DNA from: Clostridium sp. BJN0001
GTDB lineage: Bacteria; Bacillota; Clostridia; Clostridiales; Clostridiaceae
Assembly (NCBI RefSeq): GCF_022869825.1
Contig: NZ_CP094971.1
Coordinates: forward strand, 249,501 to 313,500
DNA: 64,000 bases
Direction of reading: 5' to 3'
The position numbers and the translations under genes are program-made. Shown one piece after another: positions 50,847-60,004 of the stretch. The notes below the pieces were generated by a model. The model was not told the origin of the DNA. It searched no databases and was given only the letters and a program-made list of their open reading frames with translations. Every line of letters starts with the position of its first letter. Positions within the stretch are counted from its first letter, which is position 1.

Positions 50847-51218
50847 TATACAATACAAATAATTGATAATGCGTTAATTGATAATTGATAATGTGCAAAT
50901 TGATAATTGTGGTTGTTTCTGCTCAAAATCGCAGAAACCCCAAATTAAATGACAAAGTACAAATGACAAAGGACAAATCAGGAAGTTTCTGCTAAGTCGC
51001 AGAAACCAAAATATATGAGCTTTCGCTTCAGGCGAAAGCTTTATTTTTTGCGTAAAACGCAAAAAACCACCTAAATTGTCCATTGTCCATTGTCAATTAG
51101 ATTTGATTTCCACCTAAATTATCAATTAGAATTTATTCCTATATCATTTGTCATTTGTCCTTTAACCATTTGTCATTTGCACTGTCCTTTGTCATTTAAC
51201 AATTTGTCATTTAGCATG
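50847..51218 (+). repeat. Mosaic intergenic repeat, copy E
   Basis: It begins at the stop of the short ORF. Order: ATTGATA heptamers, GTTTCTGC..GCAGAAAC (50915-50938), GACAAAGTACAAATGACAAA heptamers, the same palindrome (50985-51006), AGCTTTCGC..GCGAAAGCT (51018-51040), TTTTTTGCG..CGCAAAAAA (51044-51066), ATTGTCC-type heptamers, and long TTTGTCA/TTTGTCC tracts to about 51218. The GAAATTCC palindrome is missing. Confidence 0.88.
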
Positions 51219-51309
51219 TTATTAGCGTATTAAAGTTGTAAAGTATTAGATATGAAGTTATAATATCAATATAGACTTTAATTTATAAAAAGTGATGAGG
51301 TGCAGAGTA

Positions 51310-51624
51310 ATGAGTGGGCTTGAATCAAAATTGAAGAGTAAAGATTTAGATTTATTTTTTAAAGGTATACTTGAGCTTAATTGTGTCGAGGATTGTTATA
51401 AATTTTTTGAAGATGTAGCTACAATTAATGAAATACAGGCTTTAGCACAGAGATTTCATGTTGCAAAATTGCTAGATGAAAAAAAGACTTATACCGAAAT
51501 AGTAAAACTTACTGGAGCAAGTACAGCAACAATAAGCAGAATTAACAGATGTTTAAATTATGGCAGCGATGGATATAGTCTTGTCCTTAATAGGCTGAAA
51601 TTACAAGAGAAAAAGAGTAAATAA
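51310..51624 (+). CDS. YerC/YecD-type TrpR-related DNA-binding protein
   Basis: The 104-residue protein has the TrpR-superfamily helices: LFFKGILELNCVEDCYKFFE, DVATINEIQALAQRFHVAKL, YTEIVKLTGASTATISRINR as the helix-turn-helix, and a C-terminal LNYGSDGYSLVLNRL. This is the uncharacterised YerC family of Firmicutes, not tryptophan repressor itself. ATG 51310 follows TGAGGTG by 7-9 bases. Monocistronic, just before glmM. Confidence 0.88.
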   Translation: MSGLESKLKSKDLDLFFKGILELNCVEDCYKFFEDVATINEIQALAQRFHVAKLLDEKKTYTEIVKLTGASTATISRINRCLNYGSDGYSLVLNRLKLQEKKSK

Positions 51625-51706
51625 TTTATATCGTTGTAAAATATAATAAAAAATATTATACTAGTTACGATGAATATAGAATATTTTAAGCGAGGTAAAT
51701 ATATAT

Positions 51707-53056
51707 ATGGGTAGAATGTTTGGAACAGACGGAGTAAGAGGTGTCGCTAATAAAGAATTAACAGCACAGATTGCCTATGATTTAGGAAAGGCAGGAGCTT
51801 TTGTATTAACTGAAGGTGCTCATAAGCCAAAGATACTTGTTGCTAAAGATACAAGAATTTCAGGAGACATGCTTGAATCTGCACTTACAGCAGGAATTTT
51901 ATCTGTTGGAGCAGAAGCAATAGTTCTTGGAGTAGTACCAACTCCTGCAGTTGCATATTTAACAAGAAAGTATGGAGCTGATGCCGGAGTTATGATTTCA
52001 GCATCACATAATCCTGTTGAATATAATGGAATTAAATTTTTTAATGATAAAGGATACAAATTATCTGATGAGCTTGAAGACAAAATTCAAGAGATAATTG
52101 AAAGCGGATTTAAAAATGTTCCAAGTCCAGAAGGAACAGAAATAGGAAGAAAGAAATTTGAAGTTGGAGCTCTTGATGATTATATAGAGTTTGCAAAAAA
52201 GACAGCTCCATATTCATTAAAAGGATTAAAAGTTGCACTTGACTGTGCAAATGGATCAGCCTACAAGTCTTCTGTAAAAGCCTTTAGAGATTTAGGAGCA
52301 GATGTATTTGTAATAAATGATAATCCTGATGGAACTAATATTAATGAAAAATGTGGTTCAACTCATCCTGAAGAACTTATGGATTATGTAGTTAAAGAGG
52401 GATGCGATGTAGGATTTGCTTTTGATGGAGATGCAGATAGATGTCTAGCTGTTGATGAAAAAGGAAATCTTATAAGTGGAGATTTCACTCTTATGTTATG
52501 TGGAAGCTATTTAAAAGAGCTTGGAAAGTTAAGCCACAATACAATTGTTGGAACAGTAATGAGTAATTTAGGTCTTGATATAGCTTGCAAGAAACTTAAA
52601 ATGAATCTTGTAAAGACTACTGTAGGAGATAGATATGTTCTTGAAAAGATGATAAGAGAGGGATATACTCTTGGTGGAGAACAGTCTGGACACATTATCT
52701 TCTTAGATTACAATACTACTGGAGATGGGCTTGTTACAGCACTTCAGATTGCTACAATTGTTAAGAAGAAGGGAAAATCATTATCAGAATTATGCTCTAT
52801 TATGAAAGATCTTCCACAGGTACTTGCTAATGCTGTTGTACCAAACGATAAAAAGGAAGATTATTTAAATGATGATGAAATTCAAGCTGAAATTAAAAAG
52901 ATAGAAGATTCTCTTAATGGAGTAGGAAGAGTTCTTATAAGACCATCAGGAACAGAACCTCTAGTAAGAGTAATGCTTGAAGGAGAAAATCAAAAAGAAA
53001 TTGATAAAATGGCTCATAAACTTGCTGATTTAATACATAATAAGTATACTAAGTAA
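51707..53056 (+). CDS. glmM: Phosphoglucosamine mutase
   Basis: The 449-residue enzyme turns glucosamine-6-phosphate into glucosamine-1-phosphate for peptidoglycan precursors. It begins [18 protein letters not shown] and carries the phosphoserine loop [17 protein letters not shown] (Ser about 100), the metal loop [26 protein letters not shown] and [22 protein letters not shown] lies upstream. It usually follows cdaA-cdaR in Firmicutes but here lies about 15 kb from them. Confidence 0.97.
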   Translation: MGRMFGTDGVRGVANKELTAQIAYDLGKAGAFVLTEGAHKPKILVAKDTRISGDMLESALTAGILSVGAEAIVLGVVPTPAVAYLTRKYGADAGVMISASHNPVEYNGIKFFNDKGYKLSDELEDKIQEIIESGFKNVPSPEGTEIGRKKFEVGALDDYIEFAKKTAPYSLKGLKVALDCANGSAYKSSVKAFRDLGADVFVINDNPDGTNINEKCGSTHPEELMDYVVKEGCDVGFAFDGDADRCLAVDEKGNLISGDFTLMLCGSYLKELGKLSHNTIVGTVMSNLGLDIACKKLKMNLVKTTVGDRYVLEKMIREGYTLGGEQSGHIIFLDYNTTGDGLVTALQIATIVKKKGKSLSELCSIMKDLPQVLANAVVPNDKKEDYLNDDEIQAEIKKIEDSLNGVGRVLIRPSGTEPLVRVMLEGENQKEIDKMAHKLADLIHNKYTK

Positions 53057-53105
53057 AAGTTTGAACATTTTAAATTGAATATTAATGCTTGCTTTAGCAT
53101 GATAT

Positions 53106-53139
53106 AAAAAAGAGAATTCATTTGGATTCTCTTTTTTTA
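53106..53139 (+). terminator. Intrinsic terminator of glmM
   Basis: AAAAAAGAGAAT pairs with ATTCTCTTTTTT over an 8-base loop. Confidence 0.9.
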
Positions 53140-53221
53140 ACATTTTAAGAAATCTCTTTATAAGTAGATTTAAGTAGTAATATAATTATGATATAAAATT
53201 AAAGATAAGGAGTGATTCTGT

Positions 53222-53467
53222 ATGAAATGGAAAGAAGTAAGAGAATTGTATCCTAATCAATTTGTAAAATTTGAAATCTTAGAATCTCACATAAAAGATA
53301 ATAAAGAATATGTGGATGATGTTGCAGTTATTAAAGCTCTTTCTGATGGAAAAGATGCAAGAAAAGAGTTTATAAATTGTAAAAAAGGTCAATTAGTATA
53401 CAATACTAAAAATGAAGAATTAATAATACAGTTAGTAAAGCATGTTGGGATTAGAAGAAGTGTATAA
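53222..53467 (+). CDS. Small protein of unknown function beside a retropepsin-like gene
   Basis: I do not recognise this 81-residue protein by name. It is soluble, alpha/beta in pattern (KWKEVRELYPNQFVKFEILE, ALSDGKDARKEFINCKKGQL, LIIQLVKHVGIRRS), with AAGGAG before the ATG. The next gene starts 2 bases after its stop, so the two form an operon, and such a pair suggests a shared job. Confidence 0.7.
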   Translation: MKWKEVRELYPNQFVKFEILESHIKDNKEYVDDVAVIKALSDGKDARKEFINCKKGQLVYNTKNEELIIQLVKHVGIRRSV

Positions 53468-53468
53468 A

Positions 53469-53759
53469 ATGAATAATTTGCAATTTAAAGATGGACTATT
53501 GTACACTTCAATAATTCTAAAACATGGAGATAAATCTGTTTTAGTAGAGAATGTTATTATTGACAATGGAGCATTTCATACAATTATAGCTACTGATTAT
53601 TTAGAAAAGATGGATGTTGAATTTTCAGACGATGATGAATTAGTTAAAGCTTCCGGTTATGGTGGAACTGTTTGATATTCTGTAAGGAAAAGAATAGATT
53701 ATATTTTTTCTTTAGAAAATTATATTGCAGTTAAATGTGTGGATAACTTTTTAGCATAG
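53469..53759 (+). pseudogene. Broken retropepsin-like aspartyl protease gene
   Basis: The open part encodes 68 residues with VENVIIDNGAFHTIIATDYL, the active-site loop of single-domain retropepsins, and ASGYGG further on. The motif normally reads DTGA; here Thr is Asn. A TGA at 53673 stops it straight after GYGGTV. The same frame then continues with YSVRKRIDYIFSLENYIAV to a TAG at 53757, as expected if the stop is a recent mutation. Intact family members are about 120-140 residues. Confidence 0.6.
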
Positions 53760-53922
53760 GGGATATAACATAGTCGCCTTGGCAGTTTTTTTATTTAAAT
53801 ATTAATTTTTATAGACTGTATAGATATTCTTCAAAATACTTAGAATTAGCTAGAAAACACAAGCTAAACTCACATAATCACTATAAATAGAAAAAAACAA
53901 TAAAAATCCATATTTATTTTAC

Positions 53923-53952
53923 TTTGACTTTCTTTGACCTTAAAAGTATAAT
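53923..53952 (+). promoter_or_regulatory. hsp18 promoter with overlapping CtsR operator
   Basis: On the minus strand GGTCAAAGAAAGTCAAA (53923-53939) matches the CtsR heptad repeat with its 3-base spacer. On the plus strand it overlaps the -35 TTGACT (53924), with TATAAT at 53947 and a 17-base spacer. Repression by CtsR until heat shock is the expected mode. Confidence 0.85.
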
Positions 53953-54031
53953 GTACTTGTACAAAGGAAATAGATAAAGATCCTAAACAAAAAGTAAAAA
54001 TTATATTTATATATTTTAAGGAGGTTTTAGT

Positions 54032-54481
54032 ATGTTTGGATTAATACCATTTAGAACTAACAAAAATGAAGAGAAAGGCGTTGCATTTAATGATTTCTTT
54101 ACTGACTTTTTTAATGATGACTTTTTCTCACCAATGAATATTTCAGATGAAGGAATGAAAAAATTTAATGCAGATGTAAGAGAAACTGATAAAGAATATC
54201 TAGTTTCAGCAGAACTTCCTGGAGTAAAAAAAGAGGATATAGCACTAGATTACAAGGATAATAATTTAGTAATAAGAGCAAAAAGAGAAGAAGTCCATGA
54301 TGAATCAAAGGACAATTATATAAGAAAAGAAAGAAGCTATGGAGAATTTAGCAGACAATTCTATTTTGACAATGTAGACAAAGAAAAAATTTGTGCAAAA
54401 TTCCAAAATGGAGAACTTCAAATAATTCTTCCAAAGACTGAGCAGAAGGTTGATGACAGCACAAAGATATTTATTAGGTAA
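54032..54481 (+). CDS. hsp18: Hsp20/alpha-crystallin small heat-shock protein
   Basis: The 149-residue chaperone has an N-terminal arm (MFGLIPFRTNK, NDFFTDFFNDDFFSPM) and an alpha-crystallin domain: ADVRETDKEYLVSAELPGVK, NLVIRAKREE, RKERSYGEFSRQFYFDNVD and the C-terminal NGELQIILPKT, then an IFIR tail close to the I-x-I motif. It holds unfolding proteins during stress. TTAAGGAGG precedes the ATG. A CtsR site controls the promoter. Confidence 0.94.
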   Translation: MFGLIPFRTNKNEEKGVAFNDFFTDFFNDDFFSPMNISDEGMKKFNADVRETDKEYLVSAELPGVKKEDIALDYKDNNLVIRAKREEVHDESKDNYIRKERSYGEFSRQFYFDNVDKEKICAKFQNGELQIILPKTEQKVDDSTKIFIR

Positions 54482-54492
54482 AAAATATTATA

Positions 54493-54522
54493 TTGACAAT
54501 TAAGTTAATGTAAGTATATAAT
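54493..54522 (+). promoter_or_regulatory. Promoter of the metE leader
   Basis: TTGACA (54493) and TATAAT (54517) with an 18-base spacer, 15 bases before the SAM riboswitch. Confidence 0.8.
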
Positions 54523-54537
54523 ATAGAAAATTAAAAA

Positions 54538-54640
54538 CTTATCAAGAGAGGTGGAGGGACTGGCCCGTTGAAGCCCAGCAACCAATAATAGATTATTATT
54601 ATATGGTGCTAATTCCTGGAGTGTTTTACTCAGAGATAAG
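54538..54640 (+). ncRNA. SAM-I riboswitch (S-box)
   Basis: The conserved S-box pieces are present in order: CTTATCAAGAGAGGTGGAGG, GACTGGCCCGTTGAAGCCCA, GCAACC, TGGTGCTAATTCC and the closing GAGATAAG that pairs with CTTATC. It binds S-adenosylmethionine and favours the terminator at 54669. Confidence 0.96.
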
Positions 54641-54668
54641 AAGTATTTTCTTAGAATGTGTTGTTAAT

Positions 54669-54703
54669 AATGCACCGGAATTTATTTTCTGGTGCATTTT
54701 TAA
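54669..54703 (+). terminator. SAM riboswitch terminator
   Basis: AATGCACCGGAA pairs with TTCTGGTGCATT (one G-U), followed by TTTTAAT. Confidence 0.9.
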
Positions 54704-54735
54704 TATATAAAAAGCTTTAAATTTTAATAAAGCGG

Positions 54736-54898
54736 ATATAAGGTGCTTTTAGAAATAAAAGATAATAGGGAATCAGGTTAGAATCCTGAGCAGCACCCAC
54801 TACTGTATTTTGGACGAAATTTCTATATCCACTGCTTACTATAAAAGCGGGAAGGAGAAAGAGTAGGCTGATAATAAGTCAGGAGACCTGCCTTATAT
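54736..54898 (+). ncRNA. Cobalamin riboswitch
   Basis: ATATAAGGTGC opens the element; AATAGGGAATCAGGTTAGAA, GAGCAGCACCCACTACTGT, GCGGGAAGG and the B12-box-like AATAAGTCAGGAGACCTGCC follow in order, and CCTTATAT closes P1 with ATATAAGG. No terminator with a T-run follows, so control of translation is more likely than termination. Confidence 0.92.
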
Positions 54899-54940
54899 TT
54901 AATTTAAGCCCTTGGGGATGAGGGATAAGGAGGAAAAAAT

Positions 54941-57229
54941 ATGTTAAAAACAACTATTTCAGGCTATCCAAGGATAGGCAGAAAAAGGGAACTAAAATTT
55001 GCTACTGAAAAGTATTTTAAGGAGCAGATAACAAAGGAAGAATTTTTAAAAACATCACAAAATTTAAGGAAAGAGTATTTTATGATACAGAAAAACAAAG
55101 GTATAGATATAATACCTGTCAATGATTTTTCTTATTATGATAATATTCTTGATACAGCTTATATGCTTAATGTCATACCGAAAAGATACAAAGATTTAAA
55201 TCTTGATAATCTTGATACATATTTTGCTATGGCAAGAGGATATCAGAAAGATGGAAATGATGTAACAGCACTTGCTATGAAAAAATGGTTTAATACAAAT
55301 TATCACTATATTGTACCAGAGATAGATGATTATACAGAGTTTAAGCTTAATGATACAAAAATATTTGACCTTTATGATGAGGCAAAAAAATTAGACATAA
55401 ATGCAAAACCTGTGATAATTGGACCATTTACGTTTTTAAAATTATCTAAGATTAATACAAAAAGAAGTTTTGAAGATCTTTTAGATAGTCTTGCAGATGT
55501 ATATTCTAACATATTTGATAAGTTAGATGAAAAAGGTGCATCATACGTTCAGATAGAAGAACCTGAACTTGTAAAAGATATTACAGATGATGAATTTAAA
55601 CTTTTTAAATCTGTATACTCTAAGATATTTAAAAAGAAATATAAATTTGAGTCTATACTTCAAACTTATTTTGGAGATATAAGGGACATATATAAAAACA
55701 TTTCTGAATTACAATTTGATATAATAGCTCTTGATTTTGTTGAAGGAAAAGAAACTTTAAACTTAATCAGAAAGTATGGTTTTCCAAAGAATAAAAAGCT
55801 TATTGCTGGAATAATTAATGGAAAAAATATATGGGTTAATGATTATAAAAAATCTATTGAAGTATTAAAAGAAATTGAAAAAAATATAGATAGAGACAGA
55901 ATTATTTTAGGTACAAGCTGCTCACTTTTACATGTACCATATACAGTAAAAAATGAGACAAAACTTGCAGATGAGTACAAAGAGAGCATGGCTTTTGCTG
56001 AGGAAAAACTTGATGAACTTAAAGAAATTAAAATTTTAGAAGACAATAAAGATTATGAAAACAGCAGTGAATTTGTTGCAAATGGTCTTATTTTAAAGAG
56101 AAAGAGAGAAAATAAGTTATGCTTCTTAAAAGAAGTCAGAGAAAAAATAAAGAATTTAAAACCATCTGATTTTAGAAGAAAAGAAAGTTTTGATACAAGA
56201 CGTGATTTTCAAAAAGAAGAATTTAACTTACCACTACTTAAAACAACAACAATAGGTTCATTCCCTCAGACAGCAGAGATTAAAAATGAAAGAAAAAAAT
56301 TTAGAAATGGAATTATAAAAGAAGGAGAATATAATAATTTCTTAAAGAAAAAAATTGATGAAGTTATAAAATTTCAAGAAGATATAGGACTTGATGTTCT
56401 TGTACATGGAGAATATGAGAGAACAGATATGGTTGAATATTTTGGAAAACTTCTTCAAGGATTTTTATTTACAGAAAACGGCTGGGTTCAGTCATATGGG
56501 ACAAGAGGGGTAAAGCCACCTATAATATATGGAGACATAAAAAGAGTAGAGCCTATGACTGTAAAGTGGATAAAATATGCACAAGAAAAGACTGAAAAGC
56601 CTGTTAAAGGTATGCTTACAGGGCCTGTCACAATTCTAAACTGGTCATTTAAAAGAGAAGATATTGACATTAAGTCAATAATGTATCAGATTGGTATTGC
56701 AATAGGTGAGGAAGTTCTTGACCTTGAGAAAAATGGAATAAAGATAATACAGATAGATGAAGCAGCTTTAAGAGAAAAGCTTCCTCTAAGAAAGAGTGAT
56801 TGGCAGAAAGAATATCTTGATTTTGCAATTCCTGCATTCCGTCTTACAAATGCAAAGGTAAAAAAATCAACTCAGATTCACACACATATGTGCTATAGTG
56901 AATTTAACGATATAATAAAGGCTATTGATGATATGGATGCTGATGTTATATCTATAGAGGCAGCAAGATCAGATTTCTCTATTCTTGATTTTCTAAAAGA
57001 AAATAACTTTAGACTTGAAATAGGACCAGGAGTTTATGATATACATTCTCCAAGAGTTCCATCAGAAGAAGAAATAGAAGATGCAATAAAAATAATGCTT
57101 TCAAAAATAGATGCTGATAAGCTATGGATAAATCCTGACTGTGGACTTAAAACAAGAGGAACAGAGGAAACTATAAAAAGTCTTAAAAATTTAGTTAATG
57201 CAGCTAAAAAAATAAGAGAAGAGCTTTAA
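54941..57229 (+). CDS. metE: Cobalamin-independent methionine synthase
   Basis: The 762-residue enzyme moves the methyl group of methyl-tetrahydrofolate to homocysteine. The N-terminal domain starts TTISGYPRIGRKRELKFATE; the C-terminal catalytic domain shows TTTIGSFPQTAEIKNERKKF, LVHGEYERTDMVEYFG, GMLTGPVTILNWSF, IDEAALREKLPL and the zinc ligands in QIHTHMCYSEF and WINPDCGLKTR. AAGGAGG precedes the ATG. It is expressed only when both SAM and cobalamin are low, if both leader switches repress. Confidence 0.97.
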   Translation: MLKTTISGYPRIGRKRELKFATEKYFKEQITKEEFLKTSQNLRKEYFMIQKNKGIDIIPVNDFSYYDNILDTAYMLNVIPKRYKDLNLDNLDTYFAMARGYQKDGNDVTALAMKKWFNTNYHYIVPEIDDYTEFKLNDTKIFDLYDEAKKLDINAKPVIIGPFTFLKLSKINTKRSFEDLLDSLADVYSNIFDKLDEKGASYVQIEEPELVKDITDDEFKLFKSVYSKIFKKKYKFESILQTYFGDIRDIYKNISELQFDIIALDFVEGKETLNLIRKYGFPKNKKLIAGIINGKNIWVNDYKKSIEVLKEIEKNIDRDRIILGTSCSLLHVPYTVKNETKLADEYKESMAFAEEKLDELKEIKILEDNKDYENSSEFVANGLILKRKRENKLCFLKEVREKIKNLKPSDFRRKESFDTRRDFQKEEFNLPLLKTTTIGSFPQTAEIKNERKKFRNGIIKEGEYNNFLKKKIDEVIKFQEDIGLDVLVHGEYERTDMVEYFGKLLQGFLFTENGWVQSYGTRGVKPPIIYGDIKRVEPMTVKWIKYAQEKTEKPVKGMLTGPVTILNWSFKREDIDIKSIMYQIGIAIGEEVLDLEKNGIKIIQIDEAALREKLPLRKSDWQKEYLDFAIPAFRLTNAKVKKSTQIHTHMCYSEFNDIIKAIDDMDADVISIEAARSDFSILDFLKENNFRLEIGPGVYDIHSPRVPSEEEIEDAIKIMLSKIDADKLWINPDCGLKTRGTEETIKSLKNLVNAAKKIREEL

Positions 57230-57230
57230 A

Positions 57231-57273
57231 AAAAGGCCTTGCACTAAAATAATTAGTGCAAGACCTCTTTTTT
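57231..57273. terminator. Bidirectional terminator after metE
   Basis: AAAAGGCCTTGCACTA pairs with TAGTGCAAGACCTCTTTT (slight mismatch), flanked by A- and T-runs. It serves metE and the convergent small gene whose stop lies in it. Confidence 0.9.
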
Positions 57274-57430
57274 AATAAGTAATAGTGTGTGCTTTTTTAT
57301 TGCCTGATTTTGCTTTTCCTTGAATTTCAGGAACGGGAGAAACATCATTTTTATCTACGTGATATTTATGATTACTTTCAGTGCCATGTGGATCTTTTAC
57401 GTTAGGCCTTCTCATGCCAGCTTTAGCCAT
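57272..57430 (-). CDS. 52-residue basic, histidine-containing small protein
   Basis: GAGGTGAT precedes an ATG for MAKAGMRRPNVKDPHGTESN, continuing HKYHVDKNDVSPVPEIQGKA and ending in KSGNKKAHTITY. It has no hydrophobic segment and looks unfolded, rich in Lys, His, Pro and Asn. The Shine-Dalgarno site is near ideal and the gene has its own terminator, so I believe it is real. Small spore proteins have similar composition, but I cannot assign a family. Confidence 0.65.
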   Translation of the reverse strand: MAKAGMRRPNVKDPHGTESNHKYHVDKNDVSPVPEIQGKAKSGNKKAHTITY

Positions 57431-57490
57431 AACAATCACCTCATCTATAGTATGGGAAATTTAATCAAATATTATTCATCTATTTATAAT

Positions 57491-59551
57491 TTATTTTAAT
57501 TTAAATTTCTTAACCATATCGGAAAGCACTGTAGAGTTATTTTTATTCTTATCTGATTCTTTTAATATATCAGAATTTTTTTCTCGTATATTCTGCATAT
57601 TATTGCTTATAGTTGATGAAGATTCTGTTATGGAAAATATAAATTCAGATATTTTATTTATATTATTTTTTATATTAGATACAGAATTTGATATTTTAGA
57701 AGAATTTTCTGAATAAGTATCTGCAATTTTCTTAAAATCTGTACCTGCTGATTTATATGAAAGTGTTATATCTATTATGTCTGAATAATTTTTTAGTATA
57801 TCTTTATCAACAAAATCTAAAAGCTCTTTAGATGATTCAGCAAGTTCTGAGATTGAAGAAAGTGCATTAGTTATATTACTTTTTATTAAAATTACTGCAT
57901 TTTTAGATTCATCAGAAAGGTTTCTTATTTCATCTGCTACAACTGCAAAGCCTTTTCCATTTTCACCAGCACGTGCGGCCTCAATTGATGCATTTAATGC
58001 TAGAAGATTTGTTCTATCTGATATTTCTAAAATACTTTCTGTTATTTCAGAAATATTTTCAACACTTTTTATTTGATCTAATGATTCTTTTAATTTTCCA
58101 CCGCATTTTTCATATATTTGTTTTATGTTATCTGAGAAGCTCTTAGTATTCTCATAGAAAGTTCCTGCCTGCATCTCAATTTTATCTGCATAAGCTATAG
58201 ATTTTTTTGCATTTAAGGCAGATGTTGTTGTAGAATTATCAACATTTTCTGTAATAGAATTTACTTCTGACAAAAGAGATGATGATTCCTGAAGGCTTGA
58301 AAAAATTTGAGTTGATTTATCAGCTGCTTCATTAAGATCGTTTGAAATAACCGAAATCATATCATCGATTTTAACACTCTTAGAAAATATAGATGAACTT
58401 TTTTCTTTTATAGCTGATATTAACTGATTTAAATTAAAAGAACTTAAATTAATCGCTTTAACTACTGTTCCAAATTCATTATTACTTAATGGGTTTACTG
58501 TACATGAAAGATTATAATTTGAAAGCTCTCTAGAACAATTTTCAATTAAGCTTAGCTCTTTTTTAAGACTTCTCTTTATTATAACTGATATAAAAGCTGC
58601 AACCATAAGTGTTACTATTAAAAAGATTACAAGAGATATACTTATTGATATTATGTCTTTAAACATTTCATAAACTGATGTAACAATAACTATTGACCAT
58701 TCTGTATTTGGAATCGAAGTAAATGATGCAAGGGAATATGAATTATTCATATTAAGAAACATTGTATCTGTTTCACTAGATGATATCTTTGATAAAAAGT
58801 TTTTAGTCTCTTCTAATTCTTTTTCACTATATTTTGAAGCATTTTCTATAAGTGATGATTTGTTTTGAACATAAGACATATCTTTATGTACAATAAAGTT
58901 ACCATTATTATCTACAATAAAAGCATATCCCTTATCTCCAACTTTAATACTTTGAACAAAATCGTTAATTTCCTGAATATTTATTGCTCCACATAGATGA
59001 CAGATTGTATTATCTTTATTATCTTTTACAGGGATTACTACTGTTATTACTGATTCTTTTCCATCAGTTTGTATATTAGGTCTTGAGATAAAAGAATCAG
59101 TAATTTGAGATTCTTTATATAATTCATCTGAAGAAGCATCTTTTATTTCATTTGTATCTGCATAAAAAGCTTGTCCATCATTTCCTAATATGAAGATGTT
59201 ATTAAAATCCCATTTATTCATTTCTTCAATTAACAAAGGACGCTGAACTTTCCAGTCCATTGTCTGAATTTCATCAGAATATGCAATATTAAGAAGCTCA
59301 TTTTTTCTTGATTCAAGCTCTGCATTTATTATTTTGCAGCTATCAATTGTACGGTCTATAAGAGTTTCTCTTGTACTTGAAATTATGCTCTTTGTGAATT
59401 TATAGTAAATGAAAAGGGATAGTGAAAGACATATTAAAATGATAGAAGCGGTTACCTCGATTACTATTTTATTAGCAAAACTTATCTGACGTTCTTTCTT
59501 TTTCTTCCTTTTTTGATTATTTTTCTTAGATTTTTTTTTGAAAAGTTTCAT
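57491..59551 (-). CDS. Methyl-accepting chemotaxis protein
   Basis: The 686-residue receptor has a Lys-rich cytoplasmic N-terminus, membrane helix 1 (about 28-50), a dCache-type ligand domain (about 55-300; [36 protein letters not shown]), membrane helix 2 (about 305-328), a HAMP region and the signalling domain with [20 protein letters not shown] and [20 protein letters not shown] at the tip. The ligand is unknown. GGGGAGGA precedes the ATG. Monocistronic. Confidence 0.94.
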   Translation of the reverse strand: MKLFKKKSKKNNQKRKKKKERQISFANKIVIEVTASIILICLSLSLFIYYKFTKSIISSTRETLIDRTIDSCKIINAELESRKNELLNIAYSDEIQTMDWKVQRPLLIEEMNKWDFNNIFILGNDGQAFYADTNEIKDASSDELYKESQITDSFISRPNIQTDGKESVITVVIPVKDNKDNTICHLCGAINIQEINDFVQSIKVGDKGYAFIVDNNGNFIVHKDMSYVQNKSSLIENASKYSEKELEETKNFLSKISSSETDTMFLNMNNSYSLASFTSIPNTEWSIVIVTSVYEMFKDIISISISLVIFLIVTLMVAAFISVIIKRSLKKELSLIENCSRELSNYNLSCTVNPLSNNEFGTVVKAINLSSFNLNQLISAIKEKSSSIFSKSVKIDDMISVISNDLNEAADKSTQIFSSLQESSSLLSEVNSITENVDNSTTTSALNAKKSIAYADKIEMQAGTFYENTKSFSDNIKQIYEKCGGKLKESLDQIKSVENISEITESILEISDRTNLLALNASIEAARAGENGKGFAVVADEIRNLSDESKNAVILIKSNITNALSSISELAESSKELLDFVDKDILKNYSDIIDITLSYKSAGTDFKKIADTYSENSSKISNSVSNIKNNINKISEFIFSITESSSTISNNMQNIREKNSDILKESDKNKNNSTVLSDMVKKFKLK

Positions 59552-59934
59552 TTAATCCTCCCCATTATATGCATGTAAAGTGACTTACTAATGACATGTA
59601 GAGTAATGTATTAATAAATAGTTTATTAATAATATCATACACATATAATGGTTAAAACAAGATTAAATTGTCATTAAATGTTTGTTAAATTACAAATATT
59701 TGATAAACGAATAAAAATTTTCTAATTAAACCAGTTTAATTAAAAATTTAAAAAAATAAATTAATTATTTAGTATATATAAGTTTAATTTTCTTATATTA
59801 TGTAAAAATATAAAACAAATTAGTGATAATATGCAAAAAAATACAACATAAATATAACAAATTATTAAAATAGTATGATGCAAAAAGGTTAAAATTGCTA
59901 TTTTAATAAAAAAATAAAAAAACAAATAATCATG
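59552..59934. other. AT-rich intergenic region without recognised gene
   Basis: About 380 bases lie between the divergent chemoreceptor gene and the T-box operon promoter. I see no ORF with a ribosome site and no stable hairpin. A short imperfect direct repeat (GCATGTAAAG / ACATGTAGAG) occurs near 59570-59600, close to the chemoreceptor start. Confidence 0.5.
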
Positions 59935-59963
59935 TTGACATTGAAGATTTTAAAGAGTAAACT
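59935..59963 (+). promoter_or_regulatory. Promoter of the ilvN-cimA-leuCD operon
   Basis: TTGACA (59935) and TAAACT (59958) with a 17-base spacer, upstream of the T-box leader. Confidence 0.75.
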
Positions 59964-60004
59964 AAAGCCATAAACTTGAACAACAGAATATGTCTTTTAA
60001 TTTT

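Noticed and set aside
53673..53675. TGA in the retropepsin-like gene as a selenocysteine codon.
   Set aside because: No SECIS-like hairpin was seen just downstream and the family has no selenoproteins that I know.
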